DNA from: Deltaproteobacteria bacterium
Lineage (GTDB): Bacteria > Bdellovibrionota > UBA2394
Direction: 5' to 3'
Length of the DNA stretch: 64,000 bases
Assembly: GCA_017302715.1 (NCBI GenBank)
Contig: JAFLCD010000007.1
Coordinates: 1-64,000, forward strand
Both the position numbers and the translations under genes were made by a program. This document shows, piece by piece, positions 17,262 through 25,293 of the stretch. The notes under the pieces are model-generated. The model made no database searches, was not told the origin of the DNA, and worked only from the letters and a program-made list of their open reading frames with translations. Within the stretch, counting starts at the first letter, position 1. Each line of letters opens with the position of its first letter.

Positions 17262-18253
17262 TTGGAAACTTTTCCCGTTTTAGGTCGATATTCAGAAATA
17301 GTAACGGCGGGCTTAATATCAAAGCGATGCTTTGCCGTTAATCTTCGAATGGTACCTGTCGCCGAACGCATTACTACTGAATGCGTGGTGCAACCATTCT
17401 TAAAGAAACTCACACCTTCTAAGAAAGTTCCCGTCGTCACACCAGTCGCAGCAAACATCACGTCACCTTTAGCGAGCTCTTCCATTTTGTAAATTTTTTC
17501 AAAATCCGTGATGCCCATTTTGCGCGCACGATCTTTTTCATCGTCTTTTCTAAAAATTAACTGTGCTTGAAAATCTCCATCAAGACATCTCAGTGCCGCC
17601 GCCGCAATCACTCCTTCGGGAGCGCCGCCAGTGCCCATCAAAACATCGATGCCGGTTTCGGGCTCGCAAGTGGCAATCGCCGCAGAAACATCTCCGTCTT
17701 GAATCAATCGAATGCGCGCTCCTAAATCTCGAATTTCTTTAATCATCTCTTCGTGACGTGGGCGATTAAGTGCAACCACTGTTAAATTAGAAACTGGAAC
17801 TCCTTTTGCTTTGGCAATTTTTTCTAAATTCCATGTCCACGTCTGTTTAAGATCAATGACCCCTCTCGCCTCCGGGCCTACAGCGATTTTTTTCATATAG
17901 ACATCCGGAGCGTGCAAAAATCCACCTCGTTCGGCGATTGCAGCTACCGAAATAGAGTTGGGCAATCCGTGAGCGCAGATGGTCGTTCCCTCAAGGGGAT
18001 CGAGAGCGAGTTCGATTTCAGGACCCGATCCCGTTCCAACGATCTCTCCTATATAGAGCATCGGAGCTTCGTCTCTCTCGCCTTCACCGATCACGACCTT
18101 GGCTCGCATTTCGATACGATTAAATGCGATCCGCATCGCCTCAACCGCTGCGTGATCGCTGAGTTTTTCGTCACCAAGTCCCACCGTTCGCGCCGACGCA
18201 ATCGCAGCAGCTTCGGTCACTCGAACTGTTTCAAGTGCTAGATTTCTATCCAT
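17258..18253 (-). CDS. glpX: fructose-1,6-bisphosphatase class II (GlpX)
   Basis: 332 residues from the ATG at 18253. It hydrolyses fructose 1,6-bisphosphate in gluconeogenesis (some members also act on sedoheptulose 1,7-bisphosphate). Family signatures: VRVTEAAAIASARTVGLGDE, VVIGEGERDEAPMLYIGE (metal ligands), IELALDPLEGTT, DVLMGTGGAPEGVIAAAAL and ATGVTTGTFLEGV. The frame stays open upstream to a TTG at 18307, which would add 18 residues; the ATG matches the usual GlpX start (MDRNLALE). First gene of glpX-SRPBCC-meaB-small protein, divergent from the protease gene. Confidence 0.93.
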   Translation of the reverse strand: MDRNLALETVRVTEAAAIASARTVGLGDEKLSDHAAVEAMRIAFNRIEMRAKVVIGEGERDEAPMLYIGEIVGTGSGPEIELALDPLEGTTICAHGLPNSISVAAIAERGGFLHAPDVYMKKIAVGPEARGVIDLKQTWTWNLEKIAKAKGVPVSNLTVVALNRPRHEEMIKEIRDLGARIRLIQDGDVSAAIATCEPETGIDVLMGTGGAPEGVIAAAALRCLDGDFQAQLIFRKDDEKDRARKMGITDFEKIYKMEELAKGDVMFAATGVTTGTFLEGVSFFKNGCTTHSVVMRSATGTIRRLTAKHRFDIKPAVTISEYRPKTGKVSK

Positions 18254-18346
18254 AAAATCTTTTAGCACGATGAGCCATTCGTTGACATTCGAAACCTGCG
18301 TATGCAATTTTTAATCAATCTCGGGGGAAGTCAGTGAGGGGGGAAA

Positions 18347-19993
18347 ATGAAAAAATTAAAATGGATCGTACTGGCTCTAATGATAACGCAATCTGTATTG
18401 CGAGCGGCCACTGCAACACCAACGCCTGAAGAGTATTGGGATCAGACCTCCTTTAAATTTGCAGATCTAAAGGCAAAAATTTCTAGCACGGCTTGCTACA
18501 AATCGCAGGCCACATTTATCGGATGTGTCGCCGCGATCGATACACTTTTTGCAATGGCCGGAATCTCCAATGTCTTAATTTCAGAAGATCGGATGAAAGA
18601 TTATGGAGAGCTTAAAAAAGATTTCGGAGATTTAAAATGGGTAACCCCTATTGAAAGAGAAGATTTGCCGCCGGTGGAACTTGTTCAAGCCTACCGAAAA
18701 ATGAAACGAGATGATTATCAGTCACTCAACTCTCTCTATAAAAATTCAAAAGTAAATTTTGATGAAATCATCAAGTTCGCTGAAGATGAAGTAAGCCCGA
18801 GAGTAAAAAGCATGGCGATGGCATCTGGATATGCGTTCAATGCCTATCTCAATGCCACTAAAGATCCTCACACCCGCATCATGCCTAGCCGACAATGGAA
18901 TGATTTATTTAATGAAAATTCTAACGGCGATCTTATCGGCGTGGGCGCCGTGATCAGAAAAATTAATAAGCAATTCATCATTTTTACAACGTTAGAAAAC
19001 GGACCAGCTTTTAGAGCCGGGCTTAAATCTGGCGATATCATTCTTCAAGTCGGCAATGAAGATGTGAATAAGCTTGAAATCAATGAGCTTATCAAAAAAC
19101 TAAGGGGTCCCGAGGGAAGCGAAGTTAAAATCCTCATTCTTCGTGGAAATTCTGTATTAGAAAGAACAATTCTTCGCGAGAAGATCGTTCAGCCAAATGT
19201 GGAATCAAAAATTATACAGAGAGCCATTGGTGAAAAGACGATCGGCTATATAAAAGTGCGAGATTTCATTCCTAAAGTTTGCGACAAAGTGAAAGAAAAA
19301 ATTGATCAGTTCATGGAAGCAAAGTCCGATCAAAAAATCCCCGAAGCTTTGATTTTAGATCTACGAGGCAATTTAGGTGGACTGTTAAATGAAGCGGTTT
19401 GCATGACTGGAATTTTTGTAGGCGAAGGTGTCATTGCTAAAACGCGATCCCTGCAGGCCGACATTCAAACGGCAAAAATATCGCAAGAAAAGCAAAAGAC
19501 ACTTTTACCCGTAGTCACGTTGATCAATGGCCGAAGTGCAAGCGCATCTGAAATTGTGGCGGGAGCTTTGCAGGATTGGCAGCGAAGTTATCTGGTAGGC
19601 GATCGCAGTTACGGAAAAGGAACTGGTCAGGGTATTTCTGGCGATCCAAATTTCTCGGGCATCTACAGATTTGAAACAATCCAGAGATTTTATTTACCGT
19701 CCGGACGTACAAATCAGATTGTTGGCATTTTGCCCGACTTTCAGGCTTATTCAGCCCCTCAAGCTACAGAAATGGATAAGCTTGCTTCGCGCGAAGAGGA
19801 TGAATATCTAAACCCTCTTCCATTCGAAGGAGCTCCCTATGTTTCTTTGCGACCCGAAGCTATTAGAAATATTAAAGATTGCGTGGATCAAACAGGCACC
19901 GCCGCTAAGACTTTCAATGAAAATCAAAATGCAAGTTTAGCGCCAGACTATCAGCTGCTATATGCAGAGGATGTCTTGGCCTGCATCCCGTAA
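18347..19993 (+). CDS. S41 family C-terminal processing peptidase
   Basis: 548 residues with a signal peptide (IVLALMITQSVLRAATA). A PDZ domain occupies about 190-275 (VGAVIRKINKQFIIFTTLENGPAFRAGLKSGDIILQV), followed by the S41 core: ALILDLRGNLGGLLNEAV, TLINGRSASASEIVAGAL (catalytic Ser near 399) and GDRSYGKGTGQ (Lys near 423). Such proteases work in the periplasm on the C-termini of envelope proteins. The N-terminal helical region is longer than in CtpA. A GAGGGGGG Shine-Dalgarno sequence precedes the ATG. The 3' end overlaps the next gene by about 30 bp. Confidence 0.9.
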   Translation: MKKLKWIVLALMITQSVLRAATATPTPEEYWDQTSFKFADLKAKISSTACYKSQATFIGCVAAIDTLFAMAGISNVLISEDRMKDYGELKKDFGDLKWVTPIEREDLPPVELVQAYRKMKRDDYQSLNSLYKNSKVNFDEIIKFAEDEVSPRVKSMAMASGYAFNAYLNATKDPHTRIMPSRQWNDLFNENSNGDLIGVGAVIRKINKQFIIFTTLENGPAFRAGLKSGDIILQVGNEDVNKLEINELIKKLRGPEGSEVKILILRGNSVLERTILREKIVQPNVESKIIQRAIGEKTIGYIKVRDFIPKVCDKVKEKIDQFMEAKSDQKIPEALILDLRGNLGGLLNEAVCMTGIFVGEGVIAKTRSLQADIQTAKISQEKQKTLLPVVTLINGRSASASEIVAGALQDWQRSYLVGDRSYGKGTGQGISGDPNFSGIYRFETIQRFYLPSGRTNQIVGILPDFQAYSAPQATEMDKLASREEDEYLNPLPFEGAPYVSLRPEAIRNIKDCVDQTGTAAKTFNENQNASLAPDYQLLYAEDVLACIP

Positions 19994-21164
19994 ATTTGAT
20001 GTTCTTATTTTAGGAGCCGGTGGTGCGGGCATGATGTGTGCCCTTACCGCTGGAGTTCGCGGCAAGAAAGTCGCCCTACTTGATCATTCGCCAAAACTTG
20101 GACAGAAGATTCTGATTTCGGGCGGTGGACGCTGCAATTTTACCAATATTCACGCCAAGCCTGAGAATTATTTATCAGAAAATCCGCACTTCGCAAAATC
20201 GGCGTTAAGTCGATTTCAGCCTGATGACTTTTTAAAACTTATTAAAAAACATCAAATTCAATTTCACGAAAAGAAGCTCGGTCAGCTTTTTTGCGACAAA
20301 CGGGCCGATCAAATTGTAGAGCTTTTAAAAACTGAAGTTAAAAATACAGGCGGAGAGATTTTTTTAAGCTGTAAAATTGAATCGGTTAAGAAAGAGAATG
20401 AATTTATCGTTCGAACGAATCTTGGAGAATTTACGGCGCCTTCTTTGGTGATCGCAACCGGTGGACTTTCGATTCCAAAAATTGGAGCTACAGGCATCGG
20501 CTATGAGATCGCCAAAAATTTTGGACATAAAATTATCGAAACCCACCCTGCTCTCGATGGATTCACTTTAAAGGCCGATGATTTACGTCATTTTAAAGAA
20601 CTCGCAGGGGTTTCACTAGATTGCGAAGTAAGCTCAGGTGGAAAAAAATTTAGAGAAAATCTCTTATTCACTCATCGAGGTCTTAGTGGCCCCGCCATGC
20701 TTCAAGCTTCTTTATATTGGAAGAAAAAGGCGGCAATCGAGATTAATTTGATACCGAGTTTTGACTTTTTAGACTGGGCTAAAACGAAGAAAAAAGAAGG
20801 CGCTAAAAGCCTTCTTAAGAATCTTTTGAAAGAAATTTTTTCGGAACGATTTTGCGAAGTATTTTGCGAACTTTATCTTAAAAATAATCAGCCTTTTGCA
20901 GAAATCTCCGATCAAAAGCTTTTGGAATTTTCGAATAAATTAAAAAAATGGGTTCTTTATCCAGAATCTACCGTTGGTTATGAAAAAGCCGAAGTGACTC
21001 GAGGCGGCGTAGATACTCACGAGCTTTCTTCTCAAACGATGGAATCCAATAAAGTTTCAGGACTCTTTTTCATCGGTGAAGTTGTGGATGTTACCGGCCA
21101 ATTAGGCGGCTTTAATTTTCAATGGGCCTGGGCCTCAGGTTCTGCCGCCGGCGAATTTGTTTAA
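19962..21164 (+). CDS. FAD-dependent oxidoreductase, BaiN/YhiN (HI0933) family
   Basis: 400 residues. Rossmann motif FDVLILGAGGAGMMCALTAG, then the family hallmark KILISGGGRCNFTN, LVIATGGLSIPKIGATGIGYEIA, LFTHRGLSGPAMLQAS, and the C-terminal ESTVGYEKAEVTRGGV and GLFFIGEVVDVTGQLGGFN. This cytosolic flavoprotein family is widespread, with few defined substrates. An in-frame ATG at 19971 is an alternative start that reduces the overlap with the protease gene. Either start means translation from within the previous gene's end. Confidence 0.87.
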   Translation: MQRMSWPASRKFDVLILGAGGAGMMCALTAGVRGKKVALLDHSPKLGQKILISGGGRCNFTNIHAKPENYLSENPHFAKSALSRFQPDDFLKLIKKHQIQFHEKKLGQLFCDKRADQIVELLKTEVKNTGGEIFLSCKIESVKKENEFIVRTNLGEFTAPSLVIATGGLSIPKIGATGIGYEIAKNFGHKIIETHPALDGFTLKADDLRHFKELAGVSLDCEVSSGGKKFRENLLFTHRGLSGPAMLQASLYWKKKAAIEINLIPSFDFLDWAKTKKKEGAKSLLKNLLKEIFSERFCEVFCELYLKNNQPFAEISDQKLLEFSNKLKKWVLYPESTVGYEKAEVTRGGVDTHELSSQTMESNKVSGLFFIGEVVDVTGQLGGFNFQWAWASGSAAGEFV

Positions 21165-21203
21165 AAATATGGCTTAAAACAGCATATTTAAACAAGTTTT
21201 AAG
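21158..21203 (+). repeat. AT-rich inverted repeats after the BaiN-like gene
   Basis: TGTTTAAAAATATG (21158-21171) and CATATTTAAACA (21183-21194) form an imperfect inverted repeat covering the stop codon. A second pair, CTTAAAAC (21173-21180) and GTTTTAAG (21196-21203), overlaps it, so only one hairpin can form at a time. This may be a weak terminator; the T-run expected of a good one is absent. Confidence 0.4.
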
Positions 21204-21324
21204 ACAAATTTAACGAATAAAACAAGGCAAAATGAATCCAACACATGCCATTCATTCAAAAGGATTATAAGCATTAGCCAAGAAATGTATATCTTAAATT
21301 ATAACATATTATAAAATGATATAA

Positions 21325-21957
21325 ATGAATGATAAATTATTTAAATTAACTCGGTATTTTTACAAAAAAATAGATTCTGATCGCTCTCATTTCTATAGAT
21401 TTCATCATTGGTTAGACCGAAAATGCTCTGAAATAACTTCACTTTCACACCTTCAAACGAAAGAAGAGATTGAACTTTGCAAAAGACTTTGTTTATTTGC
21501 ACCGATTGCAGAATCAGATTTAGAAAATAAAACTCATAAAAATATTTATCAAATTTGGAAAAGAAAGTTTCCTCAAGATAAAAAGTTTTTTCAGATGATG
21601 CTAGGTCAAAAAAATATTTGGAATAAATTTTCAAATCAAAGTCTGAAGACATTTTTGGAATCCGAAGAATGCAAAAAATGGTTTAAAAACAGATCTCAAT
21701 TAAAACGAAAATCTACTTTTGAATTGGATACCTGCTTTAAAAAATCTAAAGAAAAAGCTAAAAACTACGAGCAAAGCCTTCAAAAGATTATGCGAGATAA
21801 CCCGCTTCTTCGCTGGGAGGATCTGCGTTCCATGGGCGTTAAAAACGCGCAGTCTATCTATCAAAACTTTCATGCTAAAAAGCATTATCAGAACGTTTTT
21901 CTTTTGAAGTTGAAATCTCAAATTGCTGCCGAAGCAAATGGTCGTAAAAAGCGCTAG
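21325..21957 (+). CDS. basic protein of unknown function
   Basis: 210 residues, strongly basic (many Lys) with several Cys and His, no signal peptide and no membrane segment. I recognise no family. The segment NPLLRWEDLRSMGVKNAQSIYQNFH near residues 157-181 could be a helix-turn-helix; the last residues are GRKKR. Base composition is clearly more AT-rich than the neighbours, as in acquired DNA. Its last 83 bp overlap the convergent IS630-like gene, which is unusual and leaves some doubt about one of the two. Confidence 0.55.
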   Translation: MNDKLFKLTRYFYKKIDSDRSHFYRFHHWLDRKCSEITSLSHLQTKEEIELCKRLCLFAPIAESDLENKTHKNIYQIWKRKFPQDKKFFQMMLGQKNIWNKFSNQSLKTFLESEECKKWFKNRSQLKRKSTFELDTCFKKSKEKAKNYEQSLQKIMRDNPLLRWEDLRSMGVKNAQSIYQNFHAKKHYQNVFLLKLKSQIAAEANGRKKR

Positions 21958-22312
21958 GCCTATAAAAAGATAGTCCAAATTTTTTAAGAAATCTTCTAAG
22001 CTGTGGCTGGCTAAGTTCAATATGATAGAGAGATTTCAAAACCTTTTGAAGCTTAGGCATCTTCGGTCGCTTCAATAAAATAAAAACTTCAATCAATCTA
22101 AATCTCGCCTGTTCGTCTAAACTTTTTCTTTTTCTCGAAGAATGCTTGGCAAGTTTATGATCTATCTGCTTTAACCACCGATAAATGGTTTCGCGAGATT
22201 TCTGAGTGTCTTTTGCAATTTGCGAGATAGGCACTCCCTCTTTCCAAAGTCTCGTCGCTTGAATTTTAGCCTCTGTTTTTGAATACTCAAATTCTCTTAA
22301 TTTTGTTTTCAT
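21875..22312 (-). CDS. orphan DNA-binding half of an IS630-type transposase
   Basis: 145 residues. It has a helix-turn-helix (ATRLWKEGVPISQIAKDTQKSRETIYRWLKQID) and then the winged-helix segment found before the DDE domain of IS630-family transposases (LRRFLKKFGLSFYRPSAF). The DDE catalytic domain is missing: the frame stops at 21875, and the other strand there encodes the basic protein. It may be a remnant or a domesticated regulator. It is divergent from the tyrosine recombinase gene and shares its AT-rich intergenic region. Confidence 0.65.
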   Translation of the reverse strand: MKTKLREFEYSKTEAKIQATRLWKEGVPISQIAKDTQKSRETIYRWLKQIDHKLAKHSSRKRKSLDEQARFRLIEVFILLKRPKMPKLQKVLKSLYHIELSQPQLRRFLKKFGLSFYRPSAFYDHLLRQQFEISTSKEKRSDNAF

Positions 22313-22428
22313 AATATTTAATTTTGATACAATCTCTGCATCTGGTTATTCACATTAATCTAAAGCAGTTGCTCGCCCTTTCTTCCTTATTTTTGTCATA
22401 TTTTAAAAGTTAAATATATATCAAAATA

Positions 22429-22455
22429 CTTCGCAAAATAGTTTATTTTGCGAAG
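22429..22455. repeat. perfect 12-bp inverted repeat in front of the tyrosine recombinase gene
   Basis: CTTCGCAAAATA (22429-22440), spacer GTT, TATTTTGCGAAG (22444-22455). It ends 21 bp before the recombinase ATG. The left arm (ACTTCGCAAAA) resembles the XerC-side arm of dif (GGTGCGCATAA), and the layout of two arms around a short centre fits a Xer-type core site. An autoregulatory operator is equally possible. It is too early in the gene region to be a terminator. Confidence 0.55.
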
Positions 22456-22476
22456 ATTGTAATTTAGACTAAAAGC

Positions 22477-23358
22477 ATGGCAAAAGGAGCGGGTTTAAAA
22501 CCCCAAAAAGCACCTCATCATCCGCTCTTAAAAGCTCTAAATGCCTATTTAGAAGAACTTCAGAGTGAAAGCAGGCTTGCGGCCTCTACTCTTCAACTTT
22601 ATTCCTTAGAACTGAATCAGCTTCTTTTACTACTTTCAGACACCAAAGATTTATCGGCGCTGCGTAAATATTTAGCGACTAAATCTGCTGCCACTCATCT
22701 TCGAAAGCTCGTGATTTGGAAAAGTTTTTTAAAAACCTGCGATGAACCTTGGAGTTCTCTGCTCGATAATCTTCGCCAACCTAAAGTTCGACAAAAACAG
22801 CCGCTCTTTTTAACCGAAGAAGAACAATTTCGATTAGAGACGGTTTGCTATAAATCAAATCAACAGATTCGCGATCGATTATTTATTGCTCTCGCTCTGC
22901 AGCTTGGACTTCGCCTTCGAGAAATTCTCAATCTTAAATTTAAAGACGTCGAAGCCGAGTGGATTAAACTTTCTCGAAAAGGCGGCAAAGAGCAGAGGCT
23001 TCCTCTTTCGCCGGCACTCAGAATTTTAGTTCAATCGCTAAAGAAAGAACGGCATGGAGATTCGGAGGATTATCTTTTTGTAGGAAAGAGCGATCAGGCT
23101 TTAACCTCTCGCGCGGCACAATTGATCTTAGAAAAGCTTCGAAAAATGGCAGGCATTCAAAAGAAAATTACTCCGCACTCTTTACGTCACACATTCGCAA
23201 CAACATTAGCCGCTCGAGGCGCAAGCTTAGTCGCGCTTAAAGAATTGCTTGGACATCAAAAACTCTCCACAACAGAGCGCTATTTGCATGTCACTCCGGC
23301 ACATTTACAAGAAACTTTATCTCTACTTAACGTGCGGGCCACTGAACCTCAGCTTTGA
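22477..23358 (+). CDS. tyrosine recombinase, XerC/XerD type
   Basis: 293 residues: an N-terminal SAM-like core-binding domain (LNAYLEELQSESRLAASTLQLYSLEL) and the catalytic domain. The active-site set is complete: Arg in LGLRLREILNL, Lys in SRKGGKEQRLPL, HSLRHTFAT (His-x-x-Arg), LGHQKLSTTERYLHV (His and nucleophile Tyr near 274). Length and layout match XerC/D, which resolve chromosome dimers, but the AT-rich surroundings and the neighbouring IS630 fragment also allow an element-borne integrase. Its last 32 bp overlap the convergent gene. Confidence 0.88.
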   Translation: MAKGAGLKPQKAPHHPLLKALNAYLEELQSESRLAASTLQLYSLELNQLLLLLSDTKDLSALRKYLATKSAATHLRKLVIWKSFLKTCDEPWSSLLDNLRQPKVRQKQPLFLTEEEQFRLETVCYKSNQQIRDRLFIALALQLGLRLREILNLKFKDVEAEWIKLSRKGGKEQRLPLSPALRILVQSLKKERHGDSEDYLFVGKSDQALTSRAAQLILEKLRKMAGIQKKITPHSLRHTFATTLAARGASLVALKELLGHQKLSTTERYLHVTPAHLQETLSLLNVRATEPQL

Positions 23359-23719
23359 AATTTTTCACATCGGATTGAAGCTGTTTTAAAATCACATTTA
23401 AACTCTGATTATCTTTTACCTCATAAATCGTATAACGCCTGTGCTGGATTTTATCCCACTTAGATAAAGCTCGATTACTGATCTGTGCTTTTGAGGCGTT
23501 AATAAATTGCTGAATATTTTTCATCTCTTCATCGATAGATGCCAAAATTTTTGAATCTTCTGCGGTGGTGATACGATCAGTTGTTTTTACATTCGTATCG
23601 TTTGCAACCCAGGGAGATGCGGCTTGAACGACTTTAATAGGACTTATTTTAAATGCGAACATGGCCACAACCATCGCGCTCAGTAACAACGTTTTTATAA
23701 ACGAATAATGAGATTTCAT
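23327..23719 (-). CDS. small exported or membrane-anchored protein, unknown function
   Basis: 130 residues. A hydrophobic N-terminus (TLLLSAMVVAMFAFKISPIKVVQAASP) may be a signal peptide cleaved after VQAA. The rest is helical, with residues 53-80 (EDSKILASIDEEMKNIQQF) predicted coiled-coil-like, and a C-terminal DVKNFKAEVQWPAR. No family recognised. A perfect copy of the shared palindrome (23783-23796) lies 64 bp upstream. Convergent overlap with the recombinase gene. Confidence 0.6.
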   Translation of the reverse strand: MKSHYSFIKTLLLSAMVVAMFAFKISPIKVVQAASPWVANDTNVKTTDRITTAEDSKILASIDEEMKNIQQFINASKAQISNRALSKWDKIQHRRYTIYEVKDNQSLNVILKQLQSDVKNFKAEVQWPAR

Positions 23720-23782
23720 AGATCACCCTTTCCTTATTTTTTGACGCGATTTCACTATGGCCTAGATAGGTGAAAGTTTTTA

Positions 23783-23796
23783 CTTACTTAAGTTAG
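23783..23796. promoter_or_regulatory. shared palindrome CTnACTnnAGTnAG, copy 1 (perfect)
   Basis: CTTACTTAAGTTAG lies between two divergent genes, 64 bp from the minus start (23719) and 62 bp from the plus start (23858). It matches the palindrome seen at 53970, 58400 and 61769. A second small inverted repeat (GGAGC-GCT-GCTCC) follows at 23799-23811. Likely a regulator binding site. Confidence 0.5.
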
Positions 23797-23857
23797 TTGG
23801 AGCGCTGCTCCATGAAATTAGAGCGCAAAGTGTTAAAATAAGAAGAGCTTTTTAAGG

Positions 23858-24241
23858 ATGAAATTCAATATCAATATAAGCTTGCCGTATCCGTTCGGGC
23901 CCGAGAAAAACTCGGAGGCTAAGGGATCAGCGTCGAAGGTCGCGCAACGATATCCTGAATATGTAGACGATTCAGTCGCAGAAGAGCCGCTCGAAAACGA
24001 AACAGCAGCTATTAAAATCAAACCTCGATCTGAGTTTGAGTCACTTTCGTACGAAGTACGGCAACAGAATGAAAGGCCAGGCGTTGAAGCTCCTATCTCT
24101 TTGAGCGCTCAAGTTCAAAGTTCTAAGCAAAATTTAGAAAAGTTTTTAAACGATTTAAAGAAAACTCCAGAGCTCTTCAAAGCCGCGCATTCATCTGTGC
24201 GAAGATCCTATGCGACTCAACTTTTAATGTCAGAGGGTTAA
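23858..24241 (+). CDS. hypothetical cytoplasmic protein
   Basis: 127 residues, no signal peptide or membrane helix. The N-terminal two thirds are polar and probably disordered (acidic, Pro- and Glu-rich). The last 45 residues (QVQSSKQNLEKFLNDLKKTPELFKAAHSS) look helical. No family recognised. It lies 42 bp before the small CCNGG peptide gene on the same strand and could head a short operon. The ribosome binding site is poor: AAGG sits directly next to the ATG. Confidence 0.5.
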   Translation: MKFNINISLPYPFGPEKNSEAKGSASKVAQRYPEYVDDSVAEEPLENETAAIKIKPRSEFESLSYEVRQQNERPGVEAPISLSAQVQSSKQNLEKFLNDLKKTPELFKAAHSSVRRSYATQLLMSEG

Positions 24242-24283
24242 GCCACCGTAGACATTTTAATCTAATTTAGAGACACTTCTCTT

Positions 24284-24373
24284 ATGCAAAATACAGAAGC
24301 TTCTAAGCAAATCGTGATCGACGAAATTCTTTCGACTTTAAGTACAGACGATAACTGCTGTAATGGAGGATAA
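24284..24373 (+). CDS. 29-residue peptide with a DDNCCNGG C-terminus
   Basis: An ATG at 24284 opens 29 codons ending in TAA at 24371-24373. The first 21 residues are acidic and helical (EASKQIVIDEILSTL), and the last eight are DDNCCNGG. A leader-like front and a short Cys/Gly tail are the pattern of ribosomally made, modified peptides, but also of small metal-binding proteins. The stop overlaps the start region of the next gene (ATG at 24363) by 11 bp, so the two are probably coupled in translation. The upstream ribosome binding site is weak (GAGA). No known precursor family recognised. Confidence 0.5.
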   Translation: MQNTEASKQIVIDEILSTLSTDDNCCNGG

Positions 24374-24851
24374 GGCCTCTGCTTTTTCTAAAGAAAAAGC
24401 TCTGAGTTTTTCTGCTCCAGATCTCGTCCAAAGTTTCTCTCAAAAAAATCCTCGATATTCTTTAAAAGAATCAGAAAAATTATTTGAAGATCTTAAACTA
24501 TGGCTTTGGGCTTGCGCTCAACGAACGCGAGATCAAGAGAGCGAAAAAGACGTTCCACCTACTTTGACCATTTCACCTGAGCTCAAAAATATAGATGAGC
24601 TTTGGCATCATTTTTTAGAATCACCTAAAGAATATAAATTTTTCTGTGAAAAATATTTAGGTCACACTGTTGAGCACATCACTCTGACAGAAGAAGAATT
24701 AAAAAGCTTTCGTCATCTCTGCGAAACCAATCCCGAAGCTGCGCGCAGAGCTCGGCAAGATGAGCTACGCCCACAACTTGAATATCTTTATGATCTTTTG
24801 GGGCCGGATGTTCTGAGAAGATGGTATGGAAGTGGAAATTTTAAAAGCTAG
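24363..24851 (+). CDS. GRDP-like (glycine-rich-domain-protein-like) small protein
   Basis: 162 residues. Residues 77-105 read NIDELWHHFLESPKEYKFFCEKYLG, the conserved D-E-x-W-H ... Y-x-x-F-C-x-x-x-x-G signature of PF07173-type proteins; the usual HH after it appears as VEH. The C-terminus (YDLLGPDVLRRWYGSGNF) is the other conserved part. Biochemical role is unknown. No good Shine-Dalgarno sequence precedes its ATG, consistent with coupling to the peptide gene it overlaps. It overlaps the following acetyltransferase remnant by 26 bp. Confidence 0.6.
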   Translation: MEDKASAFSKEKALSFSAPDLVQSFSQKNPRYSLKESEKLFEDLKLWLWACAQRTRDQESEKDVPPTLTISPELKNIDELWHHFLESPKEYKFFCEKYLGHTVEHITLTEEELKSFRHLCETNPEAARRARQDELRPQLEYLYDLLGPDVLRRWYGSGNFKS

Positions 24852-25191
24852 TCATTTTATTTTACGTCCCTGGAAAATAGGCGACGAAGAATCGCTTGTC
24901 AGATATGGGCACAATCGAAATGTTTCTATAAATCTGCGAGATAGTTTTCCTCATCCCTATACTTTAAAAGATGCTCAAAAGTGGATTGAGTTTGCGGGAA
25001 GACTTTCACCCACGACTAAATTTGCAATAGAATTAAATTGTTCTGCTATTGGAGGACTTGGTCTTATCTTAGGCAACGATATCTATCGACGAAGTGCAGA
25101 AATTAAATTTGATTCGAATCTATGCAGGAGTATTTGAATCAATATAGATAAACCCGCAAGTCCGCAAAGACTGCGGCCCGCAGCCTCATGA
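24826..25191 (+). pseudogene. GNAT (RimJ-type) N-acetyltransferase, broken
   Basis: The frame opens as a normal GNAT: LKASHFILRPWKIGDEESLVRYG, YTLKDAQKWIEFAGR, FAIELNCSAIGGLGLILGNDIYRRSAEIKF, then stops after SNLCRSI at 25137 (103 residues, versus about 170). The next conserved piece, LIRIYAGVFES, is present but in the +1 frame (25109-25143), and NIDKPAS follows back in the original frame. The usual YW-GKG-A segment that binds acetyl-CoA is missing between them. So an internal deletion of roughly 40 codons plus frameshifts have destroyed the gene. Confidence 0.75.
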
Positions 25192-25293
25192 CTTCGATTA
25201 AGGCCTCCTGAGACTGGCATAAAGATTGCTTTCAAAGATTTGTCGTTGGTGTGTGGCGCTTCAAAATCTTAAATTTCTGAAAGGATAACTCCT

